From: Rhizodiscina lignyota
Lineage: Eukaryota > Ascomycota > Dothideomycetes > Aulographales > Rhizodiscinaceae
NCBI GenBank assembly: GCA_010015805.1
Contig: ML978142.1
Location: 62,001 to 126,000, forward strand
Reading direction: 5' to 3'
DNA: 64,000 nt
The notes beneath the pieces were generated by a model. The model had not been told where the DNA came from and ran no database searches. It saw only the letters and a list, made by a program, of their open reading frames with translations. Both the position numbers and the translations under genes were made by a program. Numbering within the stretch: position 1 is the first letter of the stretch; each line of letters begins with the position of its first letter. This document shows, in pieces, positions 22,678-35,362 of the stretch.

Positions 22678-25460
22678 ATGCCGCGACCAAAGAAAGAAGG
22701 CGCACCCGAACCCAAGAAGCGGAGCCGCAACGGCTGTTGGTAAGAGACTCCAGCGTGAATTTCTACTTAGCGCCGAGGAGAGACTGATTGCTGCTTGCCA
22801 GGCCTTGCAAAGCGCGCAAGGTCAAATGGTACGCCTTCCATCCCATCCCCAACTCCTGACAAGCTCCGTCGATAACACTGTGATAGCGGCGAAGAGAAGC
22901 CCCGATGCCTGAACTGCGAGCGACAGGGCGAGACGTGCGACTACAGCATCCGTCTGAACTGGGGCGGACGCTCGAAGAAGGGCAACGACGACGCAAACGA
23001 GCCTCTTAGTCTCACAAGCAGCCCGCACTCGTCTTTCTTCCCTACTCCTGAAGCCCTTATCGGATCGCCCGCACCCTCTGCCACCTACTCCGAGCCGGGG
23101 ACGAGACCACGGGCACACACAAGGACACGCTCGAATCTGTCGCTGCCGCCAGAAGAACAGGCAATCGATCCCCACATCTTCCCCGGTGGTGCTGCACCGA
23201 CGAGCGCGCCAGCAAACAATGGAAACTTCCAGCAAGAGCAAGGAGGCTATTCGAGCAATGGAGGTCTCTCGATAGATACGCTCCGACAGCAACCACACCA
23301 ACAACATTTCCGAGACATCACGTCTGCGCCGATCGATCCTCGAATCGAGAGCTTGGGCATAAGAGCCTCTCCAAACTATCCTTCTCCTGTCACCTCTAAC
23401 CTGCAGAGTCCGAATTTCGTCGAGACTGTAGCTGGTGCCGGGTTCAGCTTTGACCGATCAGGAACCCCTTCGTCTGCTCTCCTACCGCCATTCAATGCCA
23501 TTGCAGGGTCGGAGTCGCCGATTGCTCCTTCGGCCCACACCGAGTTCTTCGATCCTGCCGAGCACCAAGCGAAACGGATGAGACTTAGCCCCACCAATGA
23601 CCACTCAGCTGTCCCACGGTTTGCTCGATTGCCGGTTGACGAGAGTTCAGCCTTTGGATATGACGCACATTCGCTACAACCGCAAACGAACGTTACTTTC
23701 AACTTTGCACCAACTCCACTGACGCCAGGGCATGGCATGGACGAGATTGGCATCACAGTTACTCAACCACCTTCAACTCAAAGTCAAGTGCCAGAAGAAC
23801 CGCGACGCTTGTCTGTCAACGATCTGCTCTCCGCGCCACCACCAGATGATATGCTCACGCCCCAAACGCCGGACTCTTGGCCAACCCACGATGTAGATAC
23901 CACAGCATACGGCTACGATCTTGGCAAACCGGATGAAGATGTCCCGAAGAACAATGACGCTGATGCAATCAGGGTGATCGGATCTCCCGAAGCGAAGAGG
24001 CTCCCATTCCCTTCTGGAGGCTTCTTCTTTGATGGACACAGCGATGAAGCGGAAGAGGAGTCGAAAGAGAGACCAATTGCTTTCAATAGAGGCGGATACT
24101 ACGCCAAGCCCGTTGGCATTCGCATTCCGAAAGCTTTGGAGCCTCTACCATCCAAGTTGATGGAGAATCCGATGAATCTTCTGTATTTTCATCACTTCCT
24201 CAATCACACAGCGCGCATCCTCGTCCCTCATGATTGCGAGCAGAACCCGTTCAGGAACATCTTACCCCAAAGTAAATCAAATCTCCCTCCATTCCGTCAA
24301 CCTTGCAATACTAACCCCAACCCAGTGGCTGTCCAAGATGACAACATCCTCAACCTCATGCTCGCCTACTCCGCCGCCCACCGCGCCCGCCTCCTCCAAC
24401 ACCCTGAGCCGCAGATCCGCATCGCAGAATACGTCCAGGACGTCTTCCCTAAGCTCCGTCATGCCCTCACCTCCACCGCCGAGCAGGTCTCTACAACCAA
24501 CCTCGCCTCCGCAATCATGCTAGCCTCCCTCGAAATCATGTCACCCAACACGTTCGCCTTGCAAATCAGCTGGCAGAACCATCTCACCATCGCGCGCGAG
24601 ATGATCTTCGCGCGCGGCGGCCCGCAGAGCGTGCACAAGAAAGACAAGGTGTCTTATTTTCTGTCGCGGTGGTTCGCGTACCTAGACGTGCTGGGGAGTT
24701 TAAGCGGGAGTAAGAACGATTGGCCGCTGAGCAGTAATTACTGGTCCACCGATGGTGGGGAGATCGAGGACGACTTCCAGATTGACTGCCTCATGGGCTT
24801 TACGAGCAGGTGTGTGAGCATCCTGGCGAGGATAGCGGAACTCGCGAAGAGCTGTGAGAAGGAGCGCATCGATGTAGATGGAAATGTTAATCACGAGTGG
24901 CGCCCGAGCGGCGACGTCGTCACGCAGGCGGAGGAGCTGAAACGACAACTGCAAGAGGGCCGTGGACACGTCTCCAAGGCGTGCACGCATCGTCGCGCGA
25001 ATATCTCCGAAAGCGAGATGGCGTGGGACTCCTTGGAAATCTACGCTACGAACGAGGCATTCCACTGGGCTGGCTTGATCCATCTTACGAGAAGAGTGTT
25101 GGGCAGACCGGCTTCCGATCCGGAGGTGCAGAATGCAGTGAGGGAAATCATCGGCGCGCTGTACAAGGTGCGCAGGGGCAGCACGGCGGAGAGTTGTCTG
25201 CTGTTTCCAATGTTCACGGCGGGATGTGATGCGCTTGATAACGGGCAGAGGGGGAAGATTATGGAGAGGTTGAGGAGTGTGGAGGCGTATGGGATGACGC
25301 ACGTGAGTCTCTCTTGCTTTCTTTGTGGTTGTGCAGATTAGTGGTAGCGAGGTTTGGCTGACGGCATTAGCAGGTCAAGAAGGCGAGGCGGTTGATGGAG
25401 AAGGTATGGGATACGGGCAAGCCGTGGGAGAGCATGGGGTCCGACGAGTTCTTTGGGTAA
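22678..25460 (+). CDS. Zn(II)2Cys6 transcription factor, Acr-2-like
   Basis: Fungal binuclear zinc-cluster regulator. Exons 22678-22739, 22802-22828, 22887-24271, 24326-25302 and 25374-25460 encode 845 aa. The cluster is spread over three exons and splices to NGCWPCKARKVKCGEEKPRC then LNCERQGETC, giving the C-x2-C-x6-C-x8-C-x2-C-x6-C pattern, followed by DYSIRLNWGGRSK. A long disordered linker runs to about residue 420. The fungal-specific regulatory domain (Fungal_trans_2 type) begins near residue 445 with PMNLLYFHHFLNHTARIL, and the fourth-exon junction gives ILPQMAVQDDNILNLMLAYS. From memory, the N-terminus closely resembles the Neurospora Acr-2 (acriflavine resistance) group, but I cannot confirm orthology or targets. 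The protein ends MGSDEFFG. Confidence 0.92.
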
Positions 25461-27153
25461 CGTGTGGAGGACTGCATCTCTTGCCCTTTACGATGCGCCA
25501 TTTACACACGACGGGAAGGAGTTTTTGCAATCTTCGGCATATCTGGCGCAAGATGATCTAGCGCATCGGATGAGGCGCCGGCGGGATTTCTGTTGGGATT
25601 GCACAGCGGGCATTGCTGTAATGACACGCACTTTTTACGATATGCTGACAGATACCCAAATGCTACAGTCTTTTCCTGAGGTCTACACTCACTCATCTCC
25701 ATCTTCCGAACTTGTCTTCCGATCGCAAGCAGTGTCTTTCTATGTTGACATTCGTCGCAGGTCCACGTCCAAGAAGTCTTCTCTTCGATTGTCATGCTCC
25801 ACGGAGCAGGCGTGTAATACACCATGGCCTGCAAAGAAGAAGGAATGTCGCATGCGAGTATTGAGACATAGACTAACAAGCCGACATCGCGCTGGTATAT
25901 TACTCTCACGTGAAACGCAGACTTGACGCAACAACACTATATGATCCATACCCCAAGGAGAAGGCGGGCCGCGGGGTGAGCCACACGCATTATGCAATAA
26001 TTTGATACCAAACAACCTGGCGAAACTTGAGGAGCTAAGCTGTCCAGAATGAACGATTTGAGGCGCTGATGATGAATATCTTAAGTCGCCAATGGTGATT
26101 GTCTACAGCTACCGATAGTAAACAGCTTAAATCACAAAATATTGCCTCGGCCTGAGGCCAAAAGATATTTCGCCGCTCCCCTGGGCTCGATGGTCGCTCC
26201 ATGCCATTCAAATTCGTCGAAAAGTTGAGGCATATAATTCACAAAACCTTTATAGCGGCTATGAATCAGACACACCTTCAGAATGACAGATATACTTTGT
26301 CGTCGGTGCTGAAAGTGATCTGCTCTGCATTTTGTGGCCGCGCTTGTGGGTGTTCATCTGTGTGGACTCTACGAAGTTCATCAATTAGAGGAGTTGGATG
26401 AAGAAACGCCTGGCTATAACCAAAGCGCTGTTCGCCAGCGGGTGGGGGGTCGGAGAGCGATGTGTCTAACTTGCGGCCGCGGGACCTCTTTAAGGATTTG
26501 TGGGAACATGATCACAGGGCTTCCGCAATAACGTGATGAATGTTTTGATGATTAGTGTCGGGAAAGGAAATAGGCTCTACACAGGGGTGGAATGCTCCCA
26601 TTGCCGGGCCTGAGGACGAGGACGCTATTTTCCTGACTTGGGCTCACACATCTCTTCCGACAGGGATGTCGCTATGCTTATGAGACTTCGAAAGAGAACA
26701 ACAGCGTAAAATTGAAGGTTGGAGCAGTTGGCTGAAGTGGCTTCTGATCATAGTCAAGGAACCTGCACTTGAGCAGGAGGAGACCGCGAGTACTGCGTCC
26801 GACTTGGCAGAGAGCGAAATTGAAGGTTTCAGTGAACAAAAATATGGGGCGTCAACCATTGACGAAATTGATGTTGAAGTGGTTCGTCCCTGAGAGAGAA
26901 ACAACTTCCACGCGCTGTGGAATGCTCCCATCGCGAAGTCGGTGAGAAGGGACGTGTATTTCTGGTTTGGATTGGAAATCATTCTCTAAAGTGCATGCCG
27001 CCACGCTCAAGTAAACTCAGAGGGGAACAACCCTGAAAATTTCAAGTCAGGCGCCGCACACTTGTGGAGACTCCAGCCATAATCGAGCCGATGGATCGCA
27101 TGCAGCATGGACACGAAGCGTTCCTCATAATTTCGCCGTTTCCAGCGCAACCC
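25461..27153. other. Intergenic region with a coding-like relic
   Basis: About 1.7 kb without an intact gene. A plus-strand frame at 26684-26893 reads convincingly as protein (WSSWLKWLLIIVKEPALEQE, then an acidic tail) but begins directly after a stop and has no ATG, so it may be a relic exon. It lies between two exact copies of the 15-mer GTGGAATGCTCCCAT at 26587-26601 and 26917-26931. No RNA gene is seen. Confidence 0.4.
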
Positions 27154-28081
27154 CTAATCCTCCGCGCAAAATGTAACAATTGAGCCCCTCCTGCCCTCAT
27201 CTAGCGCATCAAACGTGTGCATGTCCTCCTCTGAAATCTCCCAACCATATACATCTGCGTTTTCTTCAATGCGGCTCGGTGTCGCCGTTTTCGGTAGCGG
27301 CACCCAGCCCTTCTGAAGTGCGTATTTGATCAGAAGCTGCGCCTGCGTCTTGCCGGGATATTTCTTGACCAGTGCATTGAGTGTGGGGTCGTCTGCTCTT
27401 CTGTTACGGACGAGTGGACAGTATGCTTGGATGACGATGCCTTGCGAGTGGCAGTATTCGACTGTCTTTCGTTGCTGGCACCATGGATGAAGCTGTGGAG
27501 CCATTAGACGTGTCCAGTTGTAATTTAAGAAACGTATTGCTCCGGCGCAAATGTACCTCAATCTGATTCACCGCTGGGGGCCAATCCTGCGTGTACTCCT
27601 TCATCTCCTCAATGTGCGGCTTCCCATAATTACTGACCCCAATATTCCTCACATACCCCTCCTTCTTCGCCCTCTCAATCGCCTTCCACATCATCTCTCT
27701 CGCCCCCCTCCCACCATTTGGGTTATGCACGAGAAACAAGTCCACATACGGCTTCTCGTGCCCTCCATTCCCTTCGCCGCCAGCCTTCTTGACGCTTTCC
27801 ATCACCTTCTCATACGTGCTCTTCTCATCCTGTCCTGGGAACATAATCTTGGTAGTGACGAAGATTTCACTTCTCTTCAGCCCTGAATCATTTACCGCGC
27901 GTCCCACTTCCGCCTCGTTGGCGTACATCTGCGCCGAGTCGATGTGCCTGTATCCGGCTTTGAATGCTGCGAGACAGGCATTGTAACAGACGTCATCGAG
28001 CGCTTTGTAGACGCCGAATCCGAGCTGCGGGATGCGGTAGGGGGAGTCGCGGAGGGGGAGCGACTTGTCATCTGCGGCCAT
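27154..28081 (-). CDS. Aldo/keto reductase
   Basis: NAD(P)H-dependent oxidoreductase of the aldo/keto reductase superfamily, probably cytosolic. Two exons (28081-27557 and 27492-27154, 64-nt GT-AG intron) encode 287 aa. The fold landmarks are in order: IPQLGFGVYKALDD at the first strand; YRHIDSAQMYANEAEVGRAV with the catalytic Asp and Tyr; FVTTKIMFPG with the catalytic Lys; DLFLVHNPNG with the catalytic His; VRNIGVSNYGKPHIEEM; and, across the intron, PAVNQIELHPWCQQRKTVEY. The cofactor-binding end contains PLPKTATPSRIEENADVYGW. Substrate cannot be predicted from the sequence. The gene is divergent from MRI1 with 391 bp between the starts. Confidence 0.95.
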
Positions 28082-28472
28082 TTTGTCAATTGAGTGATTG
28101 GAAGGGGTTTGGAAAGCTCTTCGTGCTCAATCGGCGGGCAGAAGACCGGGGAGGAATTGGTGGATATAGAGTGAGACCCCTGGAGGGGCCCCACTGGCAA
28201 CTGAAGTCACATATCGGTGTCGTATTGAGCGGTTCGCGGGGCGGCGCTCATGATGTATAGCTAGAGGTGCTGTGGAACGTTCGATGGAGCTCCGAATTCG
28301 AGGTACACTACCGAAGTCCCGTCACGCTGATTCGGTGGATGCGGAATCTTTAAATGGCGTTATTCCAGGTTCCCGAAGATTAGCCGACTGGCCTGACTTT
28401 CGTGCGAGTAAAAGGTCAGATGCGCCACTCGTGAATACAATGTCAAGAAGTCGAGAGTAAATCTCCGCAAAG
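28082..28472. other. Divergent promoter between the AKR gene and MRI1
   Basis: 391 bp shared upstream region. No ORF of note and no recognisable operator. Confidence 0.5.
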
Positions 28473-29693
28473 ATGGTCCTGGAAGCGATCCGCTATGATC
28501 GCGGAAACCTGCAAATTCTTGATCAATTGAAGCTCCCGCATGCAGAGGTATACGATGATATCAACACCAGCGGCGACGCCTGGGAGGCGATCAAGCATAT
28601 GCGGACGAGAGGTGCACCAGCAATTGCCATCGTCGCGGCGTTATCACTTGCAGTCGAACTATTGATCGCGGACATTCCGCCGACAGCTGGTGATACGGCG
28701 GCTTTTGTTTACGACAGGCTCGATTATCTGGTCACGAGCAGACCAACGGCGGTTAATCTGGCAGATGCGGTGCGGAAGCTGAAGGCAGTGGTGGATGCCG
28801 AGGTTGCAAAAGTGAAGGCGGATGGAAATGGAGACAGCATCAGGGAGGCGTACATTGCCGCTGCTGAGAAGATGTTGGTGGACGATGTGCGCGACAATGA
28901 GGCCATTGGGAAGCATGGCGCGGAGTGGATACAGAAGAATACGGAATTTGGGCAGAACGGACAAGTTAGTGTTATCACGCATTGTAATACAGGGTATGAC
29001 AGCCCGCTCCAATGAGTTTGGAACTTGATATTGACAGGCTACAGCTCTCTCGCCACAGCCGGCTATGGTACAGCGCTAGGTGTAATACGCGCGTTACACT
29101 CTGCTGGTACCCTCAAGCATGCGTTCTGCACAGAAACCAGGCCATACAACCAAGGCTCGAGATTGACGGCATTTGAACTTGTCCACGACAAGATCCCAGC
29201 AACGCTTGTGACCGACTCAATGGCTGCGGCACTGTTGAAACTCAAAGGCCCTTCGGAACGTATAGCGGCTATTGTCGTAGGTGCGGACCGAGTTGCGGCG
29301 AATGGCGATACCGCGAATAAGATCGGAACGTACTCATTGGCGATTCTTGCCAAGTTCCATGGCGTGAAGTTCCTCGTCGCTGCGCCGAGGACGACAATCG
29401 ATCTGCAGACGAAGTCCGGTGCGGACATTGTGATCGAGGAGCGGCCAGGCAATGAAGTGACGCTAGTCAAGGGTCCCAAGTGGGTTGCTGTCTTGGACGA
29501 GGTCGACCTTAGCTCGTCGGAGACGATCAAGATTGCAGCCAGCGGCATCGACGTCTGGAATCCGGCGTTCGATGTCACGCCTGCGGAGCTCATTGACGGG
29601 ATCATCACCGAGGTTGGTGTGGTTGAGAAGGATAAGAACGGCGAGTTCCAACTGCAGAATGTCTTCCAGGGTTTGACAAATGGCAATGGCTGA
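28473..29693 (+). CDS. MRI1: Methylthioribose-1-phosphate isomerase
   Basis: Converts 5-methylthioribose-1-phosphate to the ribulose form in the methionine salvage pathway; it belongs to the eIF2B alpha/beta/delta-like fold. Two exons, 28473-28993 and 29045-29693, encode 389 aa. Joining the GTATGA donor to the CTACAG acceptor gives [20 protein letters not shown], exactly the family motif with the active-site cysteine; the nearer acceptor at 29037 does not restore frame. Other signatures are [20 protein letters not shown] near the N-terminus, [20 protein letters not shown], the catalytic aspartate in [20 protein letters not shown], and [15 protein letters not shown]. The length is typical for fungal Mri1. 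Confidence 0.97.
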
Positions 29694-29863
29694 GGTGCTG
29701 GTAATGTGGTGATGTTGAGGCTTCGAACGGATGGAATCACTCCGATATGGTACCTCATGAAGACAGCTGCCCAAGGTTGCTGAACTGGGTTGCCATTGTA
29801 TATTTTGAATACACATCCACCAGGCCCTTCACTGGGTTGCAACTGCATAGTAGTATTATCACC

Positions 29864-30170
29864 TCAGGGCTTCTTATCGCCATCTTCGGGAGCGTCGACT
29901 TGCGGTGCCGACATCGAGTTCGTGGCACCATTCCTCTGCGGCTCCTGCTTGTCAGCCTGGGCTAGCATTTCGTCAATCTTGCGCTCCAGTGCTGCCAATT
30001 GATTCTCTATCTGGGTCGCCGTTCTTTCGCCTTTCGCAAGGTCCTTGAATGCCTGCTGCCTTTGTTAGCCCAGGGACGCCGTCGTGCGCATTTCGCCTGC
30101 GCACCTGAGCGAGATCCGCCTCTGGATTCACACTCTTCTGGCTCTCGCCGTTTTGCTGTGCTGCCATCAT
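29864..30170 (-). CDS. Small conserved coiled-coil protein
   Basis: Two small exons (30170-30105 and 30052-29864, 52-nt GT-AG intron) encode 84 aa. The splice joins NPEADLAQ to [20 protein letters not shown] in phase 0. The middle is a heptad-like helix ([14 protein letters not shown]), followed by a polar tail ending [10 protein letters not shown]. The arrangement of an AFKDLAKGE-type helix and a short coiled coil looks like a conserved small fungal protein. A remote resemblance to Gon7-like KEOPS subunits is possible, but I cannot support it. The gene is head-to-head with PAN1 (about 230 bp between starts) and convergent with MRI1. Its exons are too short to stand out as ordinary open frames. 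Confidence 0.65.
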
Positions 30171-30402
30171 CGGAGCCCTGCGGTTTACGAGAATATTCGT
30201 AAGCTTGAAGGAGTGGAGGAAGCTTAGAGGTCGCCTGCGGTTTTACGTGCGGTGCTTGGCGTTACGCAAGCTCCCCGTGAACCAGCAGATCCTCGAGCTC
30301 CAACTTGGCACTCGCAATACACTCGACCATTTGCTTCCACTCTCTCATACGCCCTCTCAGGGCATTTTCGCACGTCTTGACTGTTTTGGCACGTGCTTCA
30401 AT

Positions 30403-33400
30403 ATGTATTCTCAGTCGCAGGCCTTCTTAGGCGGCGGTAATAGCGCTCGTCCTGGCCAACCTCCGTATGGGCAGCAGCAGTCTTTCCAGCAACAGCAGCC
30501 TAATGGCTTTGGACCACAGCCAACTGGCTATGGCCAGCAGCCTTTACAGTCTCAGTATACAGGCTTCCCAGGGCAGCAAGGCTTTCCTCAACAACAGACA
30601 GGCTTGCAACCCCAATTCACGGGATTTCCGGGGCAGAGCCAGCCTCAGTTTCAGCAACCGCAACAGCAGCCTCCTCAGCAGCAACCTCCGATGCCAACAG
30701 GCCAGCAAAGCGCGCCTCCAGCGCAGCCGCAACGGCCACAAGCTACCGGCCTAACCTCCTCGCAGATTGCAGATTCGTTCCGCTCGACGCCGGCGGCGCA
30801 ACCGCCTCCCCCTTCGAGCAGCGCTCCCACGGGCTCAAAGATTCCTAACATTCGACTGTCCTTCATCACCGCGACAGACCAGGCAAAGTTTGAGCAGTTG
30901 TTCAAATCTGCTGTTGGGAGCAATGGGGCATTGTCCGGAGATCAGGCCAGGGAGCTGCTGCTGCGCTCGAAGCTTCCGGGTGATGCGCTATCTCAAATTT
31001 GGTAAGGTGGTCGTGTGCACATGTCGAGTATAATTCTGACCGTATCAGGACATTGTCAGATACTACAAAGTCTGGACAGCTCCTTTTCCCCGAGTTCGCG
31101 CTTGCCATGTACCTCTGCAATCTCAAGATCGTCGGCAAAGACCTCCCTGCGAGCCTCCCGGAGCGCGTACAGAATGAGGTGTCAAGTATGGTGGATATAA
31201 TATCGTTTGGTGTGCCAGATGACAAGCCAGCGGCTGCTCCACGGACCAATGCGCCAAACTTCAGCGAATCCTCACGAAACGTAGCAAGTCCGCCTGCGGT
31301 GCAACAACCACAAGCGCAGCAGCCGAACAACGCGCAACTCCTCGCTCAATTAACAAGCCAACCGACTGGTCTCATGCCTCAAATCACTGGTTTCCCAGGA
31401 CCAGGAGGAGCGCAAGGGTTTCAGCAGCAGCAACAGGGATTGCAGCCTCAGGTTACGGGATTCTTGGGTCCGCAAGGAGGAGGATACACGGGGCCACGTC
31501 CGCCTATGCCTCCCATGCCGACCGGATTCGGTGGCCAGCCAGGAATCTCGCCTCAACAGACGGGTATGCCAATCGCGCCGTTAAATGCTCAGCCGACTGG
31601 TATACCTGGTCAATGGGGTTTGGTGAATACACCAGCTTCTGGGTTGCCCAATATTGAAGCGTTAAAGCAACAATTGCTTCCTCAACCTGGCCGAGAAGGT
31701 GGATTCTCTACTGTTGGGCTTAGTGGTAGCGCACAGGTGCCCTGGGCAGTAACGAAGGATGAGAAGAAGATCTATGACGATTTGTTCAAGGCTTGGGATG
31801 GCTTTAACAGAGGGTACATTGGCGGCGACCAGGCCATTGAGATTTTGGGCCAAAGTGGTCTGGACAAGACCGATCTTGAGCGAATCTGGACACTCTCTGA
31901 CCCGAACAACCGAGGCAGGCTCAATCTCGATGAGTTTGCTGTGGCCATGCATTTAATTTATCGCAAGCTAAATGGCTACCCCGTGCCAAACAGACTCCCA
32001 CCAGAACTGGTTCCGCCGTCTACTCGCAATTTCAACGACTCGATTGGCGCGGTCAAATCGTCTTTATCGCGAGATGCCGAGGAGCGCAAGTCCACCGGTG
32101 CTTTCCTGCAGCCGCAGAAGACGGGCGTGTCATATTTGAAAACTCACTCTTTCCGGTCCGGAAGTCCTCTTAGTAGCGCTGCACGCAAGGACGCAACTGT
32201 CTTCCGCAACAATGACGATGACGTCGGTTATAAATCCAGCGCACGGCATCGCGTCGGCGCGGGCGGTCGCACGCCCAGCCCGCAGCAGCCGTCGAGCCCT
32301 GCCAATGATGAGCTCAGTCTTGACCAGATAAGGAAAAAGATCCGGGAAAAGCAGATTCTACTCGATGCCATGGACTTCCAGGACGAGAAGGACATGGACG
32401 AGGACGAGGCACTGGATCGCAAGGACAGACGTGAAGCAGAGGACCTTTACAGGCGCATTCGTCGCATACAGGAAGATATTGACGGCCACCCCGACGCGAT
32501 TTACAAGTCCAGCGATAGCGACGCAGAGCGCCGCACGCTGAAGCGCCAGTTGCAGGGTCTGACAGATAAGCTGCCCGAGCTGGCGAGCAATGTGCGGAGG
32601 ACCGAGCGCGCTATTGCAGACGCGCAGATGGAGCTTTTCCGCTTGAAAGATGCGAAGGAGCATCCGGGCTCTGCGGCTACTATCGTTGGCACCGGACCAG
32701 GTGGTGCGGTTACGGAATCTGATCGCCTAAAGGCGCGCGCGAAGGCTATGATGCAGCAGCGCTCGGCTGCTTTGACTGGCAGACCGGCCCCTGCAGGAGG
32801 AGACGACCCTGGGGCTGCGGCGAAGAGGCTGGAAGAGGAGAGCTCGCGCGTGATAACGGAGCGGGAGAATCACGAGAGGATGGTGAGAGATGTTGAAGAG
32901 AGTGTGACGGAGTACAGCAAGTCTCTGGAGCTCAACCTCAAGGAAGGTGGTGAGAGCGCGGATAATGAGCATGAGAGGCGTAGGTGGGAGGATGCTTTGG
33001 GTGTTGAGGATGAGGTCCGGGACTTCATTTTTGACTTGCAACGAGAGAGCCGGGCGTCGAGAGTCAGGCGCGAAGACAACGTTCGAGGCTCGAACAGAGA
33101 TGGCTATTCCTCCAGAGCTGCTGAAGAGCCGAAGCCTAGCGCCCGCGTTGAGGAACCGGCTCGTAACGAATCCCCTGTGCAGAGATCCGCCAATGCAACG
33201 CCAACTGGTGGAGCATCTTACTCGTCTTTCAAGTCGGGCGAGGACCGTGCCACGTTCATCAAACAGCAGGCTGAGCAGCGCATGGCAGAACGTCTGGCGG
33301 CTCTGGGCCTCCGCGCTCCTGTTTCTAAACAAACCGGCGAGACAGCACAGCAGCGGATGGAGCGTGAGAAGAAGGAGCGCGAAGAGAAACTCCGCCAGGC

Positions 33401-34873
33401 CGAAGAGGAAGATAGACGTCGGGATGAGGAGAGACAGAAGAGGCTTATTGATGAAGGTCTCGCTCCCCCTGTGACGGGCAAGGCTCCAAGTGGAGGAAAG
33501 AAGCCACCGCCAGCTCCTCCAAGCAGAAAGAAGGCCGAAAGTGTTGGACAACATGAAGCTGCGCAAGCAGAGGCGGAGAAGAAGAGGGTTGAGCATGAGA
33601 TGGCAGAACGAGCTCTAAAGGAGCAACAGGAGGTCCAGCAAAGGGAGCGGAAGTCTATGGAGTAAGTTTATTTCTTTAGATTTATTATCATCGTAGGTAC
33701 TGACATGCTCGAAGGGATGAGGCGAGACGTGCCGAGGACGACCTCGTAAAGGAACAGGAAGAGGCACAGGCCCGCCTTCGTGCTCTGGAAGAGCAAGTCA
33801 AGCAGGGCAAGATGAAGAAACAAGAAGAGAAGCGTGCTAGACAAGCTGCTCAACGTGAAGCGAAAGACAAGGAAGAGCGCGTTGCTGCTCAGAGGAGGGA
33901 GTTGGAAGCGGCCAGGGAACGAGAACGTCAGCTGCAAATGCAACTCGAGAGTCTGGAAGATGAGGATTCCAGCGACGACGAAGGTCCGCAGGAGATCACT
34001 CCGCAAGAGACTACTCCAACGGCTAGCCAGGAGCTTCCTGCTCAACCTCCCTCGGCGCCACCGGTGCCTCAACCAGCCCATGAGCCGACTCCACCATCGT
34101 CAATCGCGACTCCTAGCACCAGCACCATAGCTAGCCCAGCAGCCCCGCCAACTGTCGATGCTGAGAACAAGAACCCCTTCCTGAAGAAGATGGCCGCAGC
34201 AACTGCAAGCGCCAACGCAACCGCAGATACCACCCCACCTCCCGCCCCGCCACCAGCGCCGCCAGCAGCTGAGTCCACCAACCCCTTCCACCGCCTCACT
34301 CAAAACGACACCGCCTCTGTACCCACCGCCCGCTCGCGTGCGCGCAACGCAGACGAGGACGACTGGTCTGTCGTTGACGACGACGCAAACTCCTCGTCCG
34401 ACGACGAGCCCGGCCCCACTGGCGGCTCCGCCAAACAGCTCGCCAGCATCCTTTTCGGCACCATGGGCCCGCCGCGCCCGCTCTCCGCCATGGATGAGAA
34501 GAAGAGCCCGACCGGCCGCGACAGCCCCTCCGTCGCTATCACGCCCGCCTCGCCTACAGCAAGTTCGGGCCCACCTCCTGCGACTGCGAGCCCATCGAAT
34601 GCGCCTCCTCCGCCGCCGTTGCCGAGTGGAAGTCCTTCAGCCCCGCCGCCGCCTCCCCCTTTGCCCGGTGCGGGCGCGCCTGGAGGCCCACCTCCACCAC
34701 CACCATTGCCCGGTGCAGGGGCTCCGCCTGCTCCGCCAATGCCGAATTTGCCGGGTGGGGGTACGGAGAAAAGAGGTGCGCTGCTGGGGCAGATTCGTTC
34801 GGGGACGGGGCTGAGGAAGGTGGAGACGAAGGATAGGAGTCAGAGCTCCGTCGCGGGGAAGGTGTTGGATTGA
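30403..34873 (+). CDS. PAN1: Actin cytoskeleton-regulatory protein PAN1
   Basis: Endocytic scaffold that with End3 and Sla1 activates Arp2/3 at cortical actin patches. Exons 30403-31001, 31049-33661 and 33715-34873 encode 1456 aa. The N-terminus has glutamine-rich repeats with [13 protein letters not shown] motifs. The first EH domain (about 150-260) spans the first intron, which restores [20 protein letters not shown]. More PQxTGF repeats follow. The second EH domain (about 460-560) contains [20 protein letters not shown] and [19 protein letters not shown], with an EF-hand-like loop. A long charged coiled coil follows (about 630-1160). The C-terminus is acidic and proline-rich ([19 protein letters not shown], then polyproline runs) and ends with a WH2-like actin-binding motif, [19 protein letters not shown]. 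Domain order and length match fungal Pan1. Confidence 0.97.
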
Positions 34874-35362
34874 TTGGGAAGTGTGGAGTATGAGGCTTTG
34901 TGGGTCTGGGTTGGGTTTTAGCGGGTTGCTATTGCGAAGAAGAATTAGAGAGGCGCTGATAGGAAGCCGGGTTTGGTAGGCTTGCGAGTCGGTATGTCTT
35001 CTTCTCCTTCCTCGAGTTGAAATTGCAGATACGGCTTGTGGTAGAGGTGGGTGAGATACAAATTGTACAAATATTCAATTGATATTAATTCACATCCACT
35101 TTACTGGACCATCAGAGACAGTAGATGATGATGGCACATTTTCCACCAAAGCTTCGGACGTGATCCTTCTGGCGGACAAATTTCGGTAGATCTGCTGCTG
35201 TCCTTAGAGTCTTCTCAGGCCACCCACCGGGACACTTGTGTGCCGGATACAGGGAACTCGAGAAAATATAGAAATGCGGCACTGAGGCTTCATATTCTAG
35301 CAGTTGCAACTCAGTCTACTCAGGTGTCCATCCTTCTTTGATTCCGTCCACCAGCAATAGTA
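34874..35362. other. Intergenic region between PAN1 and a methyltransferase gene
   Basis: About 490 bp of PAN1 3' flank and promoter of the next gene. AT-rich around 35055-35100. No gene seen. Confidence 0.5.

Noticed and set aside
29063-29848. Minus-strand 261-codon open frame
   Set aside because: Antisense of MRI1 exon 2, whose enzyme motifs are unambiguous.
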